NCBI GenBank assembly: GCA_017454485.1 | Contig: JAFTCX010000001.1 | Span: 1-55,377 of the forward strand | Length of the DNA: 55,377 bases | Direction of reading: 5' to 3' | DNA from: Clostridia bacterium | Lineage (GTDB): Bacteria; Bacillota; Clostridia; Oscillospirales; Acutalibacteraceae | Part shown: positions 23,609 to 32,282 of the stretch, piece after piece | Numbering within the stretch: position 1 is the first letter of the stretch | Layout: each line of letters starts with the position of its first letter | Translations under genes and position numbers: made by a program | Notes under the pieces: generated by a model | Databases searched by the model: none | The model's input: the letters and a program-made list of their open reading frames with translations, nothing else | What the model was told of the DNA's origin: nothing

Positions 23609-23997
23609 CGATTGTTTTGAAGCTTTGCGCCCTTGCGCTGGCGGCGTCGCTGTTTTCGCTGTTTTTGCGTGCGCAGCAATCCCCGCTGACCCTGCCGCTG
23701 CAAATTGCCGCCGTGGCGGTGCTGGCGGGCGTGGTGCTGTCCACACTCGGCGGGCGGCTCACTTCGTTTTTTTCCGTGCTCGAGCGCGTGTCGCTGCCCT
23801 CTGCGCTGCCGCAAACGCTGTTCAAAGGCGCGGCGGTGTGTCTGGTGTCGGAGCTCTGCGCCGCCCTTTGCCGCGAAAGCGGAAGCGCTGCGGCGGCGGA
23901 TGCGCTTTCGTTTGCGGGGCGGATGTTCACCGTTGTGCTTGCGCTGCCGGTGTGCGAAACGGTGATCGAAACGGTGCTGGAGCTGATCGCGTCATGA
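23605..23997 (+). CDS. spoIIIAD: Stage III sporulation protein AD
   Basis: 130 aa with about four hydrophobic helices; the first two resemble SpoIIIAC. Part of the membrane platform of the SpoIIIA channel. Overlaps both neighbours by 4 bp, so translation is coupled through AC-AD-AE. Confidence 0.93.
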   Translation: MTIVLKLCALALAASLFSLFLRAQQSPLTLPLQIAAVAVLAGVVLSTLGGRLTSFFSVLERVSLPSALPQTLFKGAAVCLVSELCAALCRESGSAAAADALSFAGRMFTVVLALPVCETVIETVLELIAS

Positions 23998-25109
23998 AAC
24001 GAGTGCTTTTTTTCGTGCTGTCCATGCTGCTGCTGTGTGCCTGTGCCGTGCCGTGCACAGCCGAAGGCGAAGCGGATCTTGCGTCCATCACCGAGCAGGT
24101 GCGCGACGCGCTGGACGACACGCTGAACAGCGAAATGCGCGCGCTGCTGGACGAGCTTTCGCCGTCGCTTCTGTCCGGTGAAGGGGTTGAAATCTCGTGG
24201 CGAGCGCTCGTGTCGCATTTCGGAAACACGCTGCGCGACAGTCTGCGTGAAACGCTGCGGCCGTTTTCTGTGCTGCTGGTGCTCGTGCTGCTTTTTGCGT
24301 TCGTGCGCGTTCTTGTCGGAACACAAAGCGCCGCAGCGCCGGAGCTTTTGATGTTGCTGCTTTTATTTTTGCAATGCGTTTCGGTGCTGCAGCCGCTGCT
24401 GTCGAGCGGCAGCACGCTGCTTTGCACCTCGGCGACGTTCATGAAAGCGTTTTTGCCGATCTATGCCGGACTGGTCGCCTTTTCGGGCGCACCGGCGGCA
24501 GCGCTGGGCGTGCAGTCGCTGGTGTTCGGGCTTTGCGAAGGGCTGTCGGGCGTGTCGGAGCTCCTTTGCGTGCAAGGAATCGGCGCGTTCGTCGGGCTTT
24601 GCGGCGCGTGCTGTGTGAGCGAGCATGTGCAGATGGGAAAGCTGCTGTCGGGCGTGAACAAGGCGGCGTCGTGGGTGCTGGGGCTGCTTTGCGCCGTTTT
24701 CACAGGTGTGCTCGGCGCAAAAAGCGTGTTGAGTGCCGCTGCGGATTCCGCCGCCGGAAAAAGCGTGCGCTTTCTGCTTTCCAGTGCGATTCCGGTCGTC
24801 GGCGCGGCCATCAGCGATGCATATTCGTCCGTTCTGGCAAGTATACATTTAATCAAAGGGTCGGTTGCCGTGGTGGGCGTGCTGGCGCTGCTGGTGCTGC
24901 ATCTGCCGGCGCTCTCGCAAAGTCTGACTGCGCTTTTCGCGTTCAAAACCCTCGGCGCCCTTTCCGACGCGCTGGGACTCGGACGGGTCGGCTCGCTCTT
25001 TCAGTCCTTTTCCCTCGCGCTGAAATTCTTGCTGCTGCTCGGCGTGCTGGAGCTGTTTTTGCTGCTGATCGCCATCGGGCTGCTGCTGCAAATGAAAGGC
25101 GGTGGGTGA
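23994..25109 (+). CDS. spoIIIAE: Stage III sporulation protein AE
   Basis: 371 aa polytopic membrane protein of the SpoIIIA complex. Begins with a signal-peptide-like helix (residues 2-22, ending in an Ala/Cys-rich segment). An amphipathic extracytoplasmic stretch follows, then about seven transmembrane helices. Gly/Ser-rich segments such as FSGAPAAALGVQSLVFGLCEG are characteristic. Start ATG 23994 lies within the AD stop and a longer upstream frame is ignored. Directly abuts spoIIIAF. Confidence 0.94.
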   Translation: MKRVLFFVLSMLLLCACAVPCTAEGEADLASITEQVRDALDDTLNSEMRALLDELSPSLLSGEGVEISWRALVSHFGNTLRDSLRETLRPFSVLLVLVLLFAFVRVLVGTQSAAAPELLMLLLLFLQCVSVLQPLLSSGSTLLCTSATFMKAFLPIYAGLVAFSGAPAAALGVQSLVFGLCEGLSGVSELLCVQGIGAFVGLCGACCVSEHVQMGKLLSGVNKAASWVLGLLCAVFTGVLGAKSVLSAAADSAAGKSVRFLLSSAIPVVGAAISDAYSSVLASIHLIKGSVAVVGVLALLVLHLPALSQSLTALFAFKTLGALSDALGLGRVGSLFQSFSLALKFLLLLGVLELFLLLIAIGLLLQMKGGG

Positions 25110-25580
25110 ATGAAGCCGGCGCTGCAATCGCTCTCGGTGCTTTTGATCGTGACGGCGGTGCTCGAAGTGCTGCTGCCGCCCGGAAAAACAAAACGCGCGT
25201 TTTATGTGCTTTGCGCCGTGGTGCTGTTCGCCTGCGTGCTGCAGCCGCTCAGACACTTCGATTTTTCCGCGCTCGAGCTTGAATCGCTGTTTACGCCGGA
25301 GGAATCGGCTGCGGTGCAGATGCAGCAGCAAAACGAGACCGCGCTGCTTCTGGCGGTGAAAACCGGCGCCGAAACCGCCGCAAAAAACGCGCTGGAAAAC
25401 GCGGGTCTTCCCTTTGCGCGTGTGACGGCACACTGTGAAGCGCAAGGGGAGGAGATCGTCCTTTCAACATTGACCGTCACCGGCGTTCCTGTCGAAGCAT
25501 CTTTGCAGGCGCAGCGCGTTTTGCGTGCGCTGTTCAAAACCGAAACCGTCCTTGATATTCGCACGGAGGAAGCACCATGA
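25110..25580 (+). CDS. spoIIIAF: Stage III sporulation protein AF
   Basis: 156 aa with two N-terminal helices (residues 5-50) and a soluble extracytoplasmic domain, of the ring-forming type seen in SpoIIIAF/AG. Starts one base after spoIIIAE ends and overlaps spoIIIAG by 4 bp. Confidence 0.92.
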   Translation: MKPALQSLSVLLIVTAVLEVLLPPGKTKRAFYVLCAVVLFACVLQPLRHFDFSALELESLFTPEESAAVQMQQQNETALLLAVKTGAETAAKNALENAGLPFARVTAHCEAQGEEIVLSTLTVTGVPVEASLQAQRVLRALFKTETVLDIRTEEAP

Positions 25581-26128
25581 ATGTGGAAGAGCTGAAAACG
25601 GCAGCGAAAACGTTGCTTGCAAAACTGAAAACCGACAAACGCGCCCTGCTTTTGCTGTGTCTGGCCGCTGCGGCGCTGGTGCTCGTCCTTTTTTGGGGAA
25701 CGGAAAAGGGCCCGAAAGAGCCGCAGGCGCATGCGCTTTCTCCGCCGCAGGAGCAAAGCGATGAAGCGCGTCTTTGCGCGCTTGTTTCATCCATCCGCGG
25801 CGCGGGGAAAACGCGCGTGATGATCACCTACAGCGAGGGTGCGCAAACGGTCTTTGCCGCCGAAAGCGAACGGGAAACGTCCGCCGATTCCGACGGCGGC
25901 ACGCGCACAAAGGAAAAAAGCGACCCCGTGATCCTCAAAAACGAAACCGGACAAACCGGGCTTGCAGAGCGCGTGCTCGAACCGAAGGTGCAGGGCGTGG
26001 CAGTCGTGTGTGAGGGCGCGACAAACAGCTTTGTGCGCGCGCAGATCATCGCGGCAGTCGCGGCGCTGTTTGCAATTTCAACCAATCATATCAGTGTTGC
26101 CGAAATGGCAAAGGAGGAACCATCATGA
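25577..26128 (+). CDS. spoIIIAG: Stage III sporulation protein AG
   Basis: 183 aa bitopic protein: one helix (about residues 28-45), then an extracytoplasmic ring-building domain (RMI topology known from this family). Motif EARLCALVSSIRGAGKTRVMITY fits the first ring-building segment. A Ser/Asp/Arg-rich insertion (SERETSADSDGG) matches the variable hairpin region of the family. Overlaps spoIIIAH by 4 bp. Confidence 0.92.
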   Translation: MNVEELKTAAKTLLAKLKTDKRALLLLCLAAAALVLVLFWGTEKGPKEPQAHALSPPQEQSDEARLCALVSSIRGAGKTRVMITYSEGAQTVFAAESERETSADSDGGTRTKEKSDPVILKNETGQTGLAERVLEPKVQGVAVVCEGATNSFVRAQIIAAVAALFAISTNHISVAEMAKEEPS

Positions 26129-26700
26129 AAAAAACAGGCAAAAAACGCCAAATACTCGCTATGTCGCTGATTCTTGCGCTGGCCGCGGCGGTCACCGTCA
26201 ACTGGTATTACACAAAGTCGACGCCTCTTTCCGACGGCGCGGCAGACGCACAAAGCGAAACGCGTATGCTCGGCGACACGGTGCTGGTGGCCGGGACAAA
26301 TGTTGCGCAGACGGAAAACGCGGACGAAACGACTGTTTCCGATGCAAACGCCGCCGCGTTTGCGGAGCTGCAGCTCAAACAGACGCAGGAAAACGAAGCG
26401 CTGGAGGAAAAAATCGAAGCGGTGCTTTCAAACGAACAGCTTGACGCCGAAGCGCAAAGCGCTGTTACGCAGATGCTCGACGAGCTGCAGCAGCGAAGCA
26501 AGGCGCAAACGAACTGCGAAACGCTCATCCGCGCCAAAACCGGCGGACAGGCGATCGTGCTGCTGGAGAACGATACGGCGCAGGTGATTGTGGAACGCGG
26601 AAAGCTGAACGCGCAAAGCACGCTGCAAATCACGGAGATCATGGCGCAAAGCGGCGGCGTTCCGGCGGAAAATTTGACAATTCTCGAAGTAAATTCCTGA
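26125..26700 (+). CDS. spoIIIAH: Stage III sporulation protein AH
   Basis: 191 aa, one N-terminal helix (about 10-27) followed by an acidic, Gln/Glu-rich linker and a C-terminal YscJ/FliF-like domain (KAQTNCETLIRAKTG ... QITEIMAQSGGVPAENLTI). Partner of SpoIIQ across the intermembrane space. Last gene of spoIIIA; the asp23-type gene that often follows is absent, and a new promoter for nusB lies 8 bp downstream. Confidence 0.94.
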   Translation: MKKTGKKRQILAMSLILALAAAVTVNWYYTKSTPLSDGAADAQSETRMLGDTVLVAGTNVAQTENADETTVSDANAAAFAELQLKQTQENEALEEKIEAVLSNEQLDAEAQSAVTQMLDELQQRSKAQTNCETLIRAKTGGQAIVLLENDTAQVIVERGKLNAQSTLQITEIMAQSGGVPAENLTILEVNS

Positions 26701-26707
26701 ATAACGG

Positions 26708-26736
26708 TTGTTATTATGCAAAGATTGTGGTATACT
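26708..26736 (+). promoter_or_regulatory. Vegetative promoter of nusB and downstream genes
   Basis: TTGTTA and TATACT spaced by 17 bp, directly after spoIIIAH and 41 bp before the nusB ATG. It separates sporulation-controlled from growth-phase genes. Confidence 0.7.
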
Positions 26737-26776
26737 ATCATCGAATCTGTATGTTTATTCGGTGAGGGTGACGTTT

Positions 26777-27175
26777 ATGACAAGACACGAAGCGCGAGAG
26801 GTTGCATTCATCATCATTTTTGAAAAAAGTTTTCAGCCCGAGGATTCGCTGGAAGCGCTGCTGGAATCGGCGGCGCAGTCGGAATTCTTTGAGGTGAACA
26901 CCTTTGTAAAAACCACCGTCAGCAGCGTCTTTGCGCGGCTGGGCGACATTGACAAAACGGTGGAACAATATCTCGTCGGCTGGTCGGGCGAACGCATTTC
27001 CCGCGTTGCAAAAGCGGTGCTGCGCCTTGCGGCGTATGAAATTTTGTTCAGCGATGTGCCCGACGGCGTGGCGATCAACGAAGCGGTGGAGCTCACCAAA
27101 AAATATTCCGTGGCGGACGACGCAAAATTCGTCAACGGCGTGCTCGGTTCGCTTTCGCGCGCAAAAGAAGCATGA
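26777..27175 (+). CDS. nusB: Transcription antitermination factor NusB
   Basis: RNA-binding helical factor of the rRNA antitermination complex (with NusE/S10). 132 aa, standard size. N-terminal TRHEAREVAFIIIFEK and the C-terminal block RLAAYEILFSDVPDGVAINEAVELTKKYS / KFVNGVLGSL are diagnostic. Start ATG 26777 follows GTGAGGGTG; upstream in-frame codons lie inside the promoter. Overlaps the next gene by 4 bp. Confidence 0.96.
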   Translation: MTRHEAREVAFIIIFEKSFQPEDSLEALLESAAQSEFFEVNTFVKTTVSSVFARLGDIDKTVEQYLVGWSGERISRVAKAVLRLAAYEILFSDVPDGVAINEAVELTKKYSVADDAKFVNGVLGSLSRAKEA

Positions 27176-28116
27176 CGGGCTTCCTCGGCTTTGACACCAG
27201 CAACTATACGACCTCCGTCGCGCTGTATTTGCCCGAAACGGACGAAATGCTGCAACAAAAGCGGCTGCTGCCCGTCAAGGAAGGCGAACGGGGGCTTCGC
27301 CAGAGCGACGCGGTGTTTCACCATACCGCCGCGCTGCCGGAATTGACCGAACGGCTGTTGGAAGAAAAGAACATTGCGCTTTGCGGCGTTTGCGCTTCCG
27401 TTTCGCCGCGCAGACAGGAGGGCTCGTATATGCCGTGCTTTCTTGTGGGCGCCGGAAGTGCGCGCATCACCGCCAAAACGCACGCGCTGCCGTTTTTTGA
27501 CACCTCGCATCAGCACGGCCACATTGCCGCCGCGCTTTACGGCAGCGGACGGCTCGATCTGCTGCGGCAGCGCTTTCTCGCCTTTCACGTCTCCGGCGGA
27601 ACGACCGAAGCGCTTCTTGTGGAGCCGGACGAACACGACCTTTTCCGCTGCAATCTCGTCGCTTCCTCGCTCGATCTGAAAGCCGGACAGGCCATCGACC
27701 GCGCGGGCGTGATGCTGGGGCTTTCCTTTCCGGCGGGCAAAGCGCTCGACGCGCTTTCGCAAAAAAGCAGCCGCACGTTTTCCCCGAAGGTGTCGATGAA
27801 AGGGGCAAACTGCAGCCTTTCCGGCATCGAAAACCAAAGCAAAGCCATGCTTTTGCGCGGCGAAGCGAGCGAAGATATTGCAAAATTCGTGCTCGAATCC
27901 GTGTGCGCGGCGCTGGACGCGATGGTTCGCGCGCTCAAAGAACAGTACGGCGCGCTGCCGCTGGTGTTTTCCGGCGGCGTGAGCTCAAATTCGCTCATTC
28001 GCGCCTTCATGACAGAACGACATGGCGCGATCTTTGCGCCGCCCGCTTTTTCGGCGGATAACGCCGCCGGGGTCGCGCTGATCGGATATTACAAATCACT
28101 TCAGGAGAAAAAATGA
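27172..28116 (+). CDS. TsaD/Kae1-like ASKHA protein (peptidase M22 family paralogue)
   Basis: 314 aa, shorter than bona fide TsaD (about 335-345). N-terminal GFDTSNYTTSVAL and metal-binding HxxxH inside SHQHGHIAA are kept, as is HVSGGTTEALLV; C-terminal VFSGGVSSNSLIR and SADNAAGVALIG complete the ATP/metal site. TsaD makes the t6A modification on tRNAs with TsaB and TsaE, but this divergent form located between nusB and xseA is common in Clostridia and is probably a paralogue of unknown role. Coupled by 4-bp overlaps on both sides. Confidence 0.8.
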   Translation: MTGFLGFDTSNYTTSVALYLPETDEMLQQKRLLPVKEGERGLRQSDAVFHHTAALPELTERLLEEKNIALCGVCASVSPRRQEGSYMPCFLVGAGSARITAKTHALPFFDTSHQHGHIAAALYGSGRLDLLRQRFLAFHVSGGTTEALLVEPDEHDLFRCNLVASSLDLKAGQAIDRAGVMLGLSFPAGKALDALSQKSSRTFSPKVSMKGANCSLSGIENQSKAMLLRGEASEDIAKFVLESVCAALDAMVRALKEQYGALPLVFSGGVSSNSLIRAFMTERHGAIFAPPAFSADNAAGVALIGYYKSLQEKK

Positions 28117-29315
28117 CAACCGTTTTAACTGTTTCTCAAATCAATACATATGTAAAATCGCTCATCGACGGCGACGACAATCTGCAAAACATCTATGTCG
28201 CCGGTGAAATTTCCAATTTCACCAACCATTACCGCACGGGGCATTTTTATTTCACGCTCAAGGATGAACGCGCCGCGCTGAAAGCGGTGATGTTCCGCTC
28301 GGCGGCGCAGCGTCTGCGGTTTTTGCCCGAAGACGGAATGCGCGTCATCATCCGCGGCAATGTTTCGCTGTTTGAGCGCGACGGCGTCTATCAGCTTTAC
28401 TGCGAAGATATGCAGCCCGACGGCGCCGGCGCTTTGGCCGCCGCGTTTGAGCAGCGCAAAAAAAAGCTGGCCGCGATGGGTCTGTTCGATGAAGCGCACA
28501 AAAAGAGTCTGCCGCGCTTTCCTCGGCGCATCGGCGTTGTAACCTCGCCCACGGGCGCGGCGGTGCACGATATTCAAACCGTGCTCGCGCGCCGGTTCCC
28601 CGCCGCAGAGATCGTCTTTGCCCCCGTGCAGGTGCAAGGCGAGCTTGCCGCGCCGCAGATTTCGGCCGCAATTGAGGAATTCAACCGCAAAAAGGCGGCG
28701 GATGTGCTGATCGTCGGACGCGGCGGCGGCTCCATCGAAGACCTTTGGGCGTTCAACGAAGAGCTGGTCGCCCACGCGGTGTATGAATCCGCCATTCCGG
28801 TCATCTCGGCCGTCGGGCACGAGACGGACACGACGATCATCGATTATGTTGCCGACGTTGCGGCGCCGACGCCCTCCGCTGCGGCGGAGCTGGCTGTGCC
28901 CGATATGCGCGAGGTGCTCTTTGCGCTGGACGGGCAGCTCGATGCGCTCACAAACGCGATGGAGGGCTTATTGGAAAAGCTGCAGCTTCGCGTGATCGCC
29001 TCTGCCGCAACGCTTGCAAAATACAGCCCGGAAAGCTTTCTTTCCGCCGCGCAGACGAACCTTTTGCAGCTCAAAACGCGCCTTGACAACGCCGCTTTGC
29101 GTAAGATCGAACGCGAAAACGCCGCGCTTTCCGCCCTCGCGCAGCAGCTTGAGCTTTCCAGCCCGTTGAAAACCATGAAACGCGGCTTTGCCCTTGCGCG
29201 TGACCGCTTGCATCAGCCGGTGCGCAGTGCAAAAGCGCTTTCTCCCGGCGACAAACTGACCCTCAGCTTTTTTGACGGCGACGTGCAGTGCACGGTCGAT
29301 TCCGCCGCACAATGA
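28113..29315 (+). CDS. xseA: Exodeoxyribonuclease VII large subunit
   Basis: Catalytic subunit of Exo VII, which degrades single-stranded DNA to oligonucleotides. 400 aa. N-terminal OB fold (VSQINTYVKSLID ... VAGEISNFTNH ... GHFYFTLKDE), catalytic core with VVTSPTGAAVHDI, GRGGGSIEDLWAFN and SAVGHETDTTIIDYVAD, then the coiled coil and C-terminal segment SPLKTMKRGFALAR. 16 bp upstream of xseB. Confidence 0.97.
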   Translation: MTTVLTVSQINTYVKSLIDGDDNLQNIYVAGEISNFTNHYRTGHFYFTLKDERAALKAVMFRSAAQRLRFLPEDGMRVIIRGNVSLFERDGVYQLYCEDMQPDGAGALAAAFEQRKKKLAAMGLFDEAHKKSLPRFPRRIGVVTSPTGAAVHDIQTVLARRFPAAEIVFAPVQVQGELAAPQISAAIEEFNRKKAADVLIVGRGGGSIEDLWAFNEELVAHAVYESAIPVISAVGHETDTTIIDYVADVAAPTPSAAAELAVPDMREVLFALDGQLDALTNAMEGLLEKLQLRVIASAATLAKYSPESFLSAAQTNLLQLKTRLDNAALRKIERENAALSALAQQLELSSPLKTMKRGFALARDRLHQPVRSAKALSPGDKLTLSFFDGDVQCTVDSAAQ

Positions 29316-29331
29316 AAGGATGTATTTCACC

Positions 29332-29544
29332 ATGGAACAATATACGCTCGATACCGCCATGCGCCGCGTGGCGGAAATTACGCAGCTTTTGGAGCAAAAC
29401 ACCTATGACCTCGAAATGTCGATGAAGCTCTATGAGGAGGGCGTGCACCTGATCTCGTTTTGCAACACGGCGCTGAACAACGCACGTCAGCGCATCACCG
29501 AGCTTTCCGCGCTGCCGGAAGAGGACGAAACCGATGTTCAGTGA
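29332..29544 (+). CDS. xseB: Exodeoxyribonuclease VII small subunit
   Basis: 70 aa helical hairpin subunit that binds the XseA coiled coil. Typical pattern LDTAMRRVAEITQLLEQNTYDLEMSMKLYEEGV. Start ATG 29332 preceded by AAAGGA. Overlaps ispA by 11 bp. Confidence 0.94.
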   Translation: MEQYTLDTAMRRVAEITQLLEQNTYDLEMSMKLYEEGVHLISFCNTALNNARQRITELSALPEEDETDVQ

Positions 29545-30412
29545 TACGCTGCAAACCTACATCGCGCAGATCGAATCTGCGCTGTTTGCGCTGCTGCCGA
29601 ACGAGGAGGGCAGCGACGTGTGCGAGGCGATGCGCTACAGCTGCGCTGTCGGCGGAAAACGCATCCGCCCCGTGCTGGTGCTCGAAGCGTGCCGGCTTTG
29701 CGGCGGCGATATCGCTCTTGCCCTCCCGTTCGCCTGTGCGCTCGAAATGATCCATACCTATTCGCTCATCCACGACGATCTGCCCTGCATGGACAACGAC
29801 GATCTGCGCCGCGGGCAGCCGTCCTGCCATAAAAAATTCGGCGAAGCAACGGCGCTGCTGGCCGGCGACGCGCTGCTCACGCACGCGTTTTGCGTCTGCG
29901 CCGAAAGCGTGCTTGCAAAGAAACACCCCGAAACCGCCATCCGCGCCGTCGCCCTGCTCTCGTCGCTTGCCGGAACATCCGGCATGATCGGCGGGCAGGA
30001 GATCGACCTTGCATCCGAGGGGAAACAGATTTCGCTGCAAGCCCTGCGCGAGATGGACGCCAAAAAAACCGGCGCGCTGATCAAAGCCGCGTGTGCGCTC
30101 GGCGCCGTGATCGCCGGTGCATCGCAGGAACAAACAAACGCGCTGCTGCTGTTTGCCGAATCGCTCGGACAAGCGTTCCAGGTCGTAGACGATATTCTGG
30201 ACGTGGAGGGCGACACCGCAACGCTCGGAAAGCCCGTCGGCTCCGACGCCGAAAGCAACAAAAGCACCTATGTTTCGCTGCTCGGACTTTCCGCAGCGAA
30301 GGAAAGCGCAAAGGCGCTCACCGAACAGGCCGTCGGCGCACTGTCTGTCTTCGGCGAAGAGGCCGCGTTTTTGCGCGAGCTTTCTGAAAAACTCTGTCAA
30401 AGGACGTATTAA
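29534..30412 (+). CDS. ispA: Polyprenyl (farnesyl/geranyl) diphosphate synthase
   Basis: Condenses isopentenyl diphosphate with allylic diphosphates to give C10-C15 (perhaps C20) chains. 292 aa. First aspartate-rich motif DDLPCMDNDDLRRG with the preceding IHTYSLIH, second motif VVDDILDVEGD; GGKRIRPVL near the N-terminus is the IPP site. The two-residue insertion in the first motif (DDxxxxD) is the bacterial farnesyl type. Adjacent dxs supports an MEP-pathway isoprenoid unit. Confidence 0.95.
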   Translation: MFSDTLQTYIAQIESALFALLPNEEGSDVCEAMRYSCAVGGKRIRPVLVLEACRLCGGDIALALPFACALEMIHTYSLIHDDLPCMDNDDLRRGQPSCHKKFGEATALLAGDALLTHAFCVCAESVLAKKHPETAIRAVALLSSLAGTSGMIGGQEIDLASEGKQISLQALREMDAKKTGALIKAACALGAVIAGASQEQTNALLLFAESLGQAFQVVDDILDVEGDTATLGKPVGSDAESNKSTYVSLLGLSAAKESAKALTEQAVGALSVFGEEAAFLRELSEKLCQRTY

Positions 30413-30418
30413 ATTTAC

Positions 30419-32281
30419 ATGAAGACCTATCCGATTTTAGGACGTATCCAGTCTCCCGCAGACGTCAAGGCGCTGCCTGAAGACGCGCTGCCTGCCCTTG
30501 CGGCGGAAATCCGCGAAAAGCTGCTGGAGACGGTTTCCAACAACGGCGGCCACCTCGCGTCGAACCTCGGCGCGGTGGAGCTGACGATCGCGCTGCATCG
30601 GGTGTTTGATTCCCCGCGCGACCAGATCGTTTTTGACGTCGGCCACCAGTGCTATACCCACAAGCTGCTCACCGGACGATTTGCGCGGTTCGAAACATTG
30701 CGCCGCGCCGGCGGGCTTTCCGGCTTTTGCCGCCCGAACGAAAGCGAGCACGACATTTTCTATTCCGGCCACAGCAGCACCTCTGTTTCCGCGGGGCTCG
30801 GACTTGCAACGGCAAAAAAGCTGGAACACGACGAACACTATGTCATTTCGGTCATCGGCGACGGCTCGTTCACCGGCGGCATGGTCTATGAGGCGCTCAA
30901 CAACGGCGGACGCAGCGGCACAAAGCACATCATCATTCTCAACGACAATAAAATGTCGATTTCGGAAAACGTCGGCTCGTTCGCAAAATACCTTGCCGTC
31001 ATCCGCTCCACGCCGCAGTATTACACCTTCAAGGCGTCCACGGAGCGCACGCTTTCCAAAATTCCGTTCGGAACAAAAATCGTCCACGGGCTGTATGATT
31101 TAAAGACCCAGATTAAAAACAAAATCTACGCGCAAAGCAATTTTTTTGAAGACCTCGGCTACCGCTACATGGGCCCGATCGACGGCCACCGCATCGACAT
31201 TTTATGCGACGCGCTGCAGGCGGCAAAAAGCGTGAACGGTCCGGTGCTGCTGCACGTGATTACGGAAAAGGGCAAGGGCTACGCGCCTTCGGAAAGCGAC
31301 CCCTCGACGTTTCACGGCGTTGCAAAGTTCGACGTTTCCACCGGCGCAGGCGGCAAGGGCGCCGAAAGCTTTTCCGATTGCTTCGGCCGTCTGCTGTGCG
31401 AACTTGCCGAAAGCGACGCGCGCATCTGCGCCGTAACGGCGGCTATGGGGCTGCCGACGCGCCTTTGCGCGTTTGCAAATGCGTTTCCCGACCGCTTTTT
31501 TGATGTCGGCATCGCCGAAGAGCACGCCGTCACCTTTTCCGCAGGACTAGCAAAAAACGGCCTTGTGCCCGTGTTCGCGGTCTATTCCACCTTTTTGCAG
31601 CGCTGCTATGACCAGCTTGTGCACGATGTTGCGCTGCAAAACGCCCACGTTGTGTTTGCTGTGGATCGCGCCGGCTTTGTGGGCGCGGACGGCGAAACGC
31701 ATCAGGGGCTGATGGACGTTTCGTTTTTGTCGTCCATCCCGAATTTCAAAATCTATTCGCCCTATGATTTTGCGCTGCTCTCGCGCGATCTGTCTCACGC
31801 GGTGCAAAACGAAACCTGCCCCGTGGCGGTGCGCTATCCGCGCGGTGCAGAACAAAGCGAGGCAACGAACAAGCTGGTTTTGCAGGGGCTGACCCATGCG
31901 CTTTACGGCAGCGAGAGCGCCGATACCGCAATCGTGACCTACGGACGTCTGTCCGCCGAAGCGGTTGAAGCGGCTGAGCTTCTTCACGCCGAGGGAAAAC
32001 CCGTGCTTGTGCTTGTGCTCAATCAAATCAAGCCTTTGCCCGAAGAAGCGATTGCCCTGCTGCAAAGCAAAAAGCACGTGTTCTTCTTTGAAGAGGGGCT
32101 TCGTGCCGGCGGCGCGGGCGAAAAAACGGCTGCCGCGCTTCTGGAACAGGGCTTTTCCGGCGCATTTCATCTGACCGCCGTCAACGACTGCTTTGTGCCG
32201 CAGGGAACGGTGCAGCAGCAGATGGAGCAGTTCGGTCTCAGTGCGCTTTGCATGGCTGAAAAAATCAGGAAAGAGATGTAA
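30419..32281 (+). CDS. dxs: 1-deoxy-D-xylulose-5-phosphate synthase
   Basis: Thiamine-diphosphate enzyme joining pyruvate and glyceraldehyde 3-phosphate, entry step of the MEP isoprenoid pathway. 620 aa. Visible: NGGHLASNLGAVELTIALH, FDVGHQCYTHKLLTGR, GDGSFTGGMVYEALN (ThDP motif), DIGIAEEH-type FDVGIAEEHAVTFSAGLA, AVDRAGFVGADGETHQG, and a C-terminal transketolase-like domain. 6 bp after ispA and 1 bp before tlyA. Confidence 0.97.
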   Translation: MKTYPILGRIQSPADVKALPEDALPALAAEIREKLLETVSNNGGHLASNLGAVELTIALHRVFDSPRDQIVFDVGHQCYTHKLLTGRFARFETLRRAGGLSGFCRPNESEHDIFYSGHSSTSVSAGLGLATAKKLEHDEHYVISVIGDGSFTGGMVYEALNNGGRSGTKHIIILNDNKMSISENVGSFAKYLAVIRSTPQYYTFKASTERTLSKIPFGTKIVHGLYDLKTQIKNKIYAQSNFFEDLGYRYMGPIDGHRIDILCDALQAAKSVNGPVLLHVITEKGKGYAPSESDPSTFHGVAKFDVSTGAGGKGAESFSDCFGRLLCELAESDARICAVTAAMGLPTRLCAFANAFPDRFFDVGIAEEHAVTFSAGLAKNGLVPVFAVYSTFLQRCYDQLVHDVALQNAHVVFAVDRAGFVGADGETHQGLMDVSFLSSIPNFKIYSPYDFALLSRDLSHAVQNETCPVAVRYPRGAEQSEATNKLVLQGLTHALYGSESADTAIVTYGRLSAEAVEAAELLHAEGKPVLVLVLNQIKPLPEEAIALLQSKKHVFFFEEGLRAGGAGEKTAAALLEQGFSGAFHLTAVNDCFVPQGTVQQQMEQFGLSALCMAEKIRKEM

Positions 32282-32282
32282 T

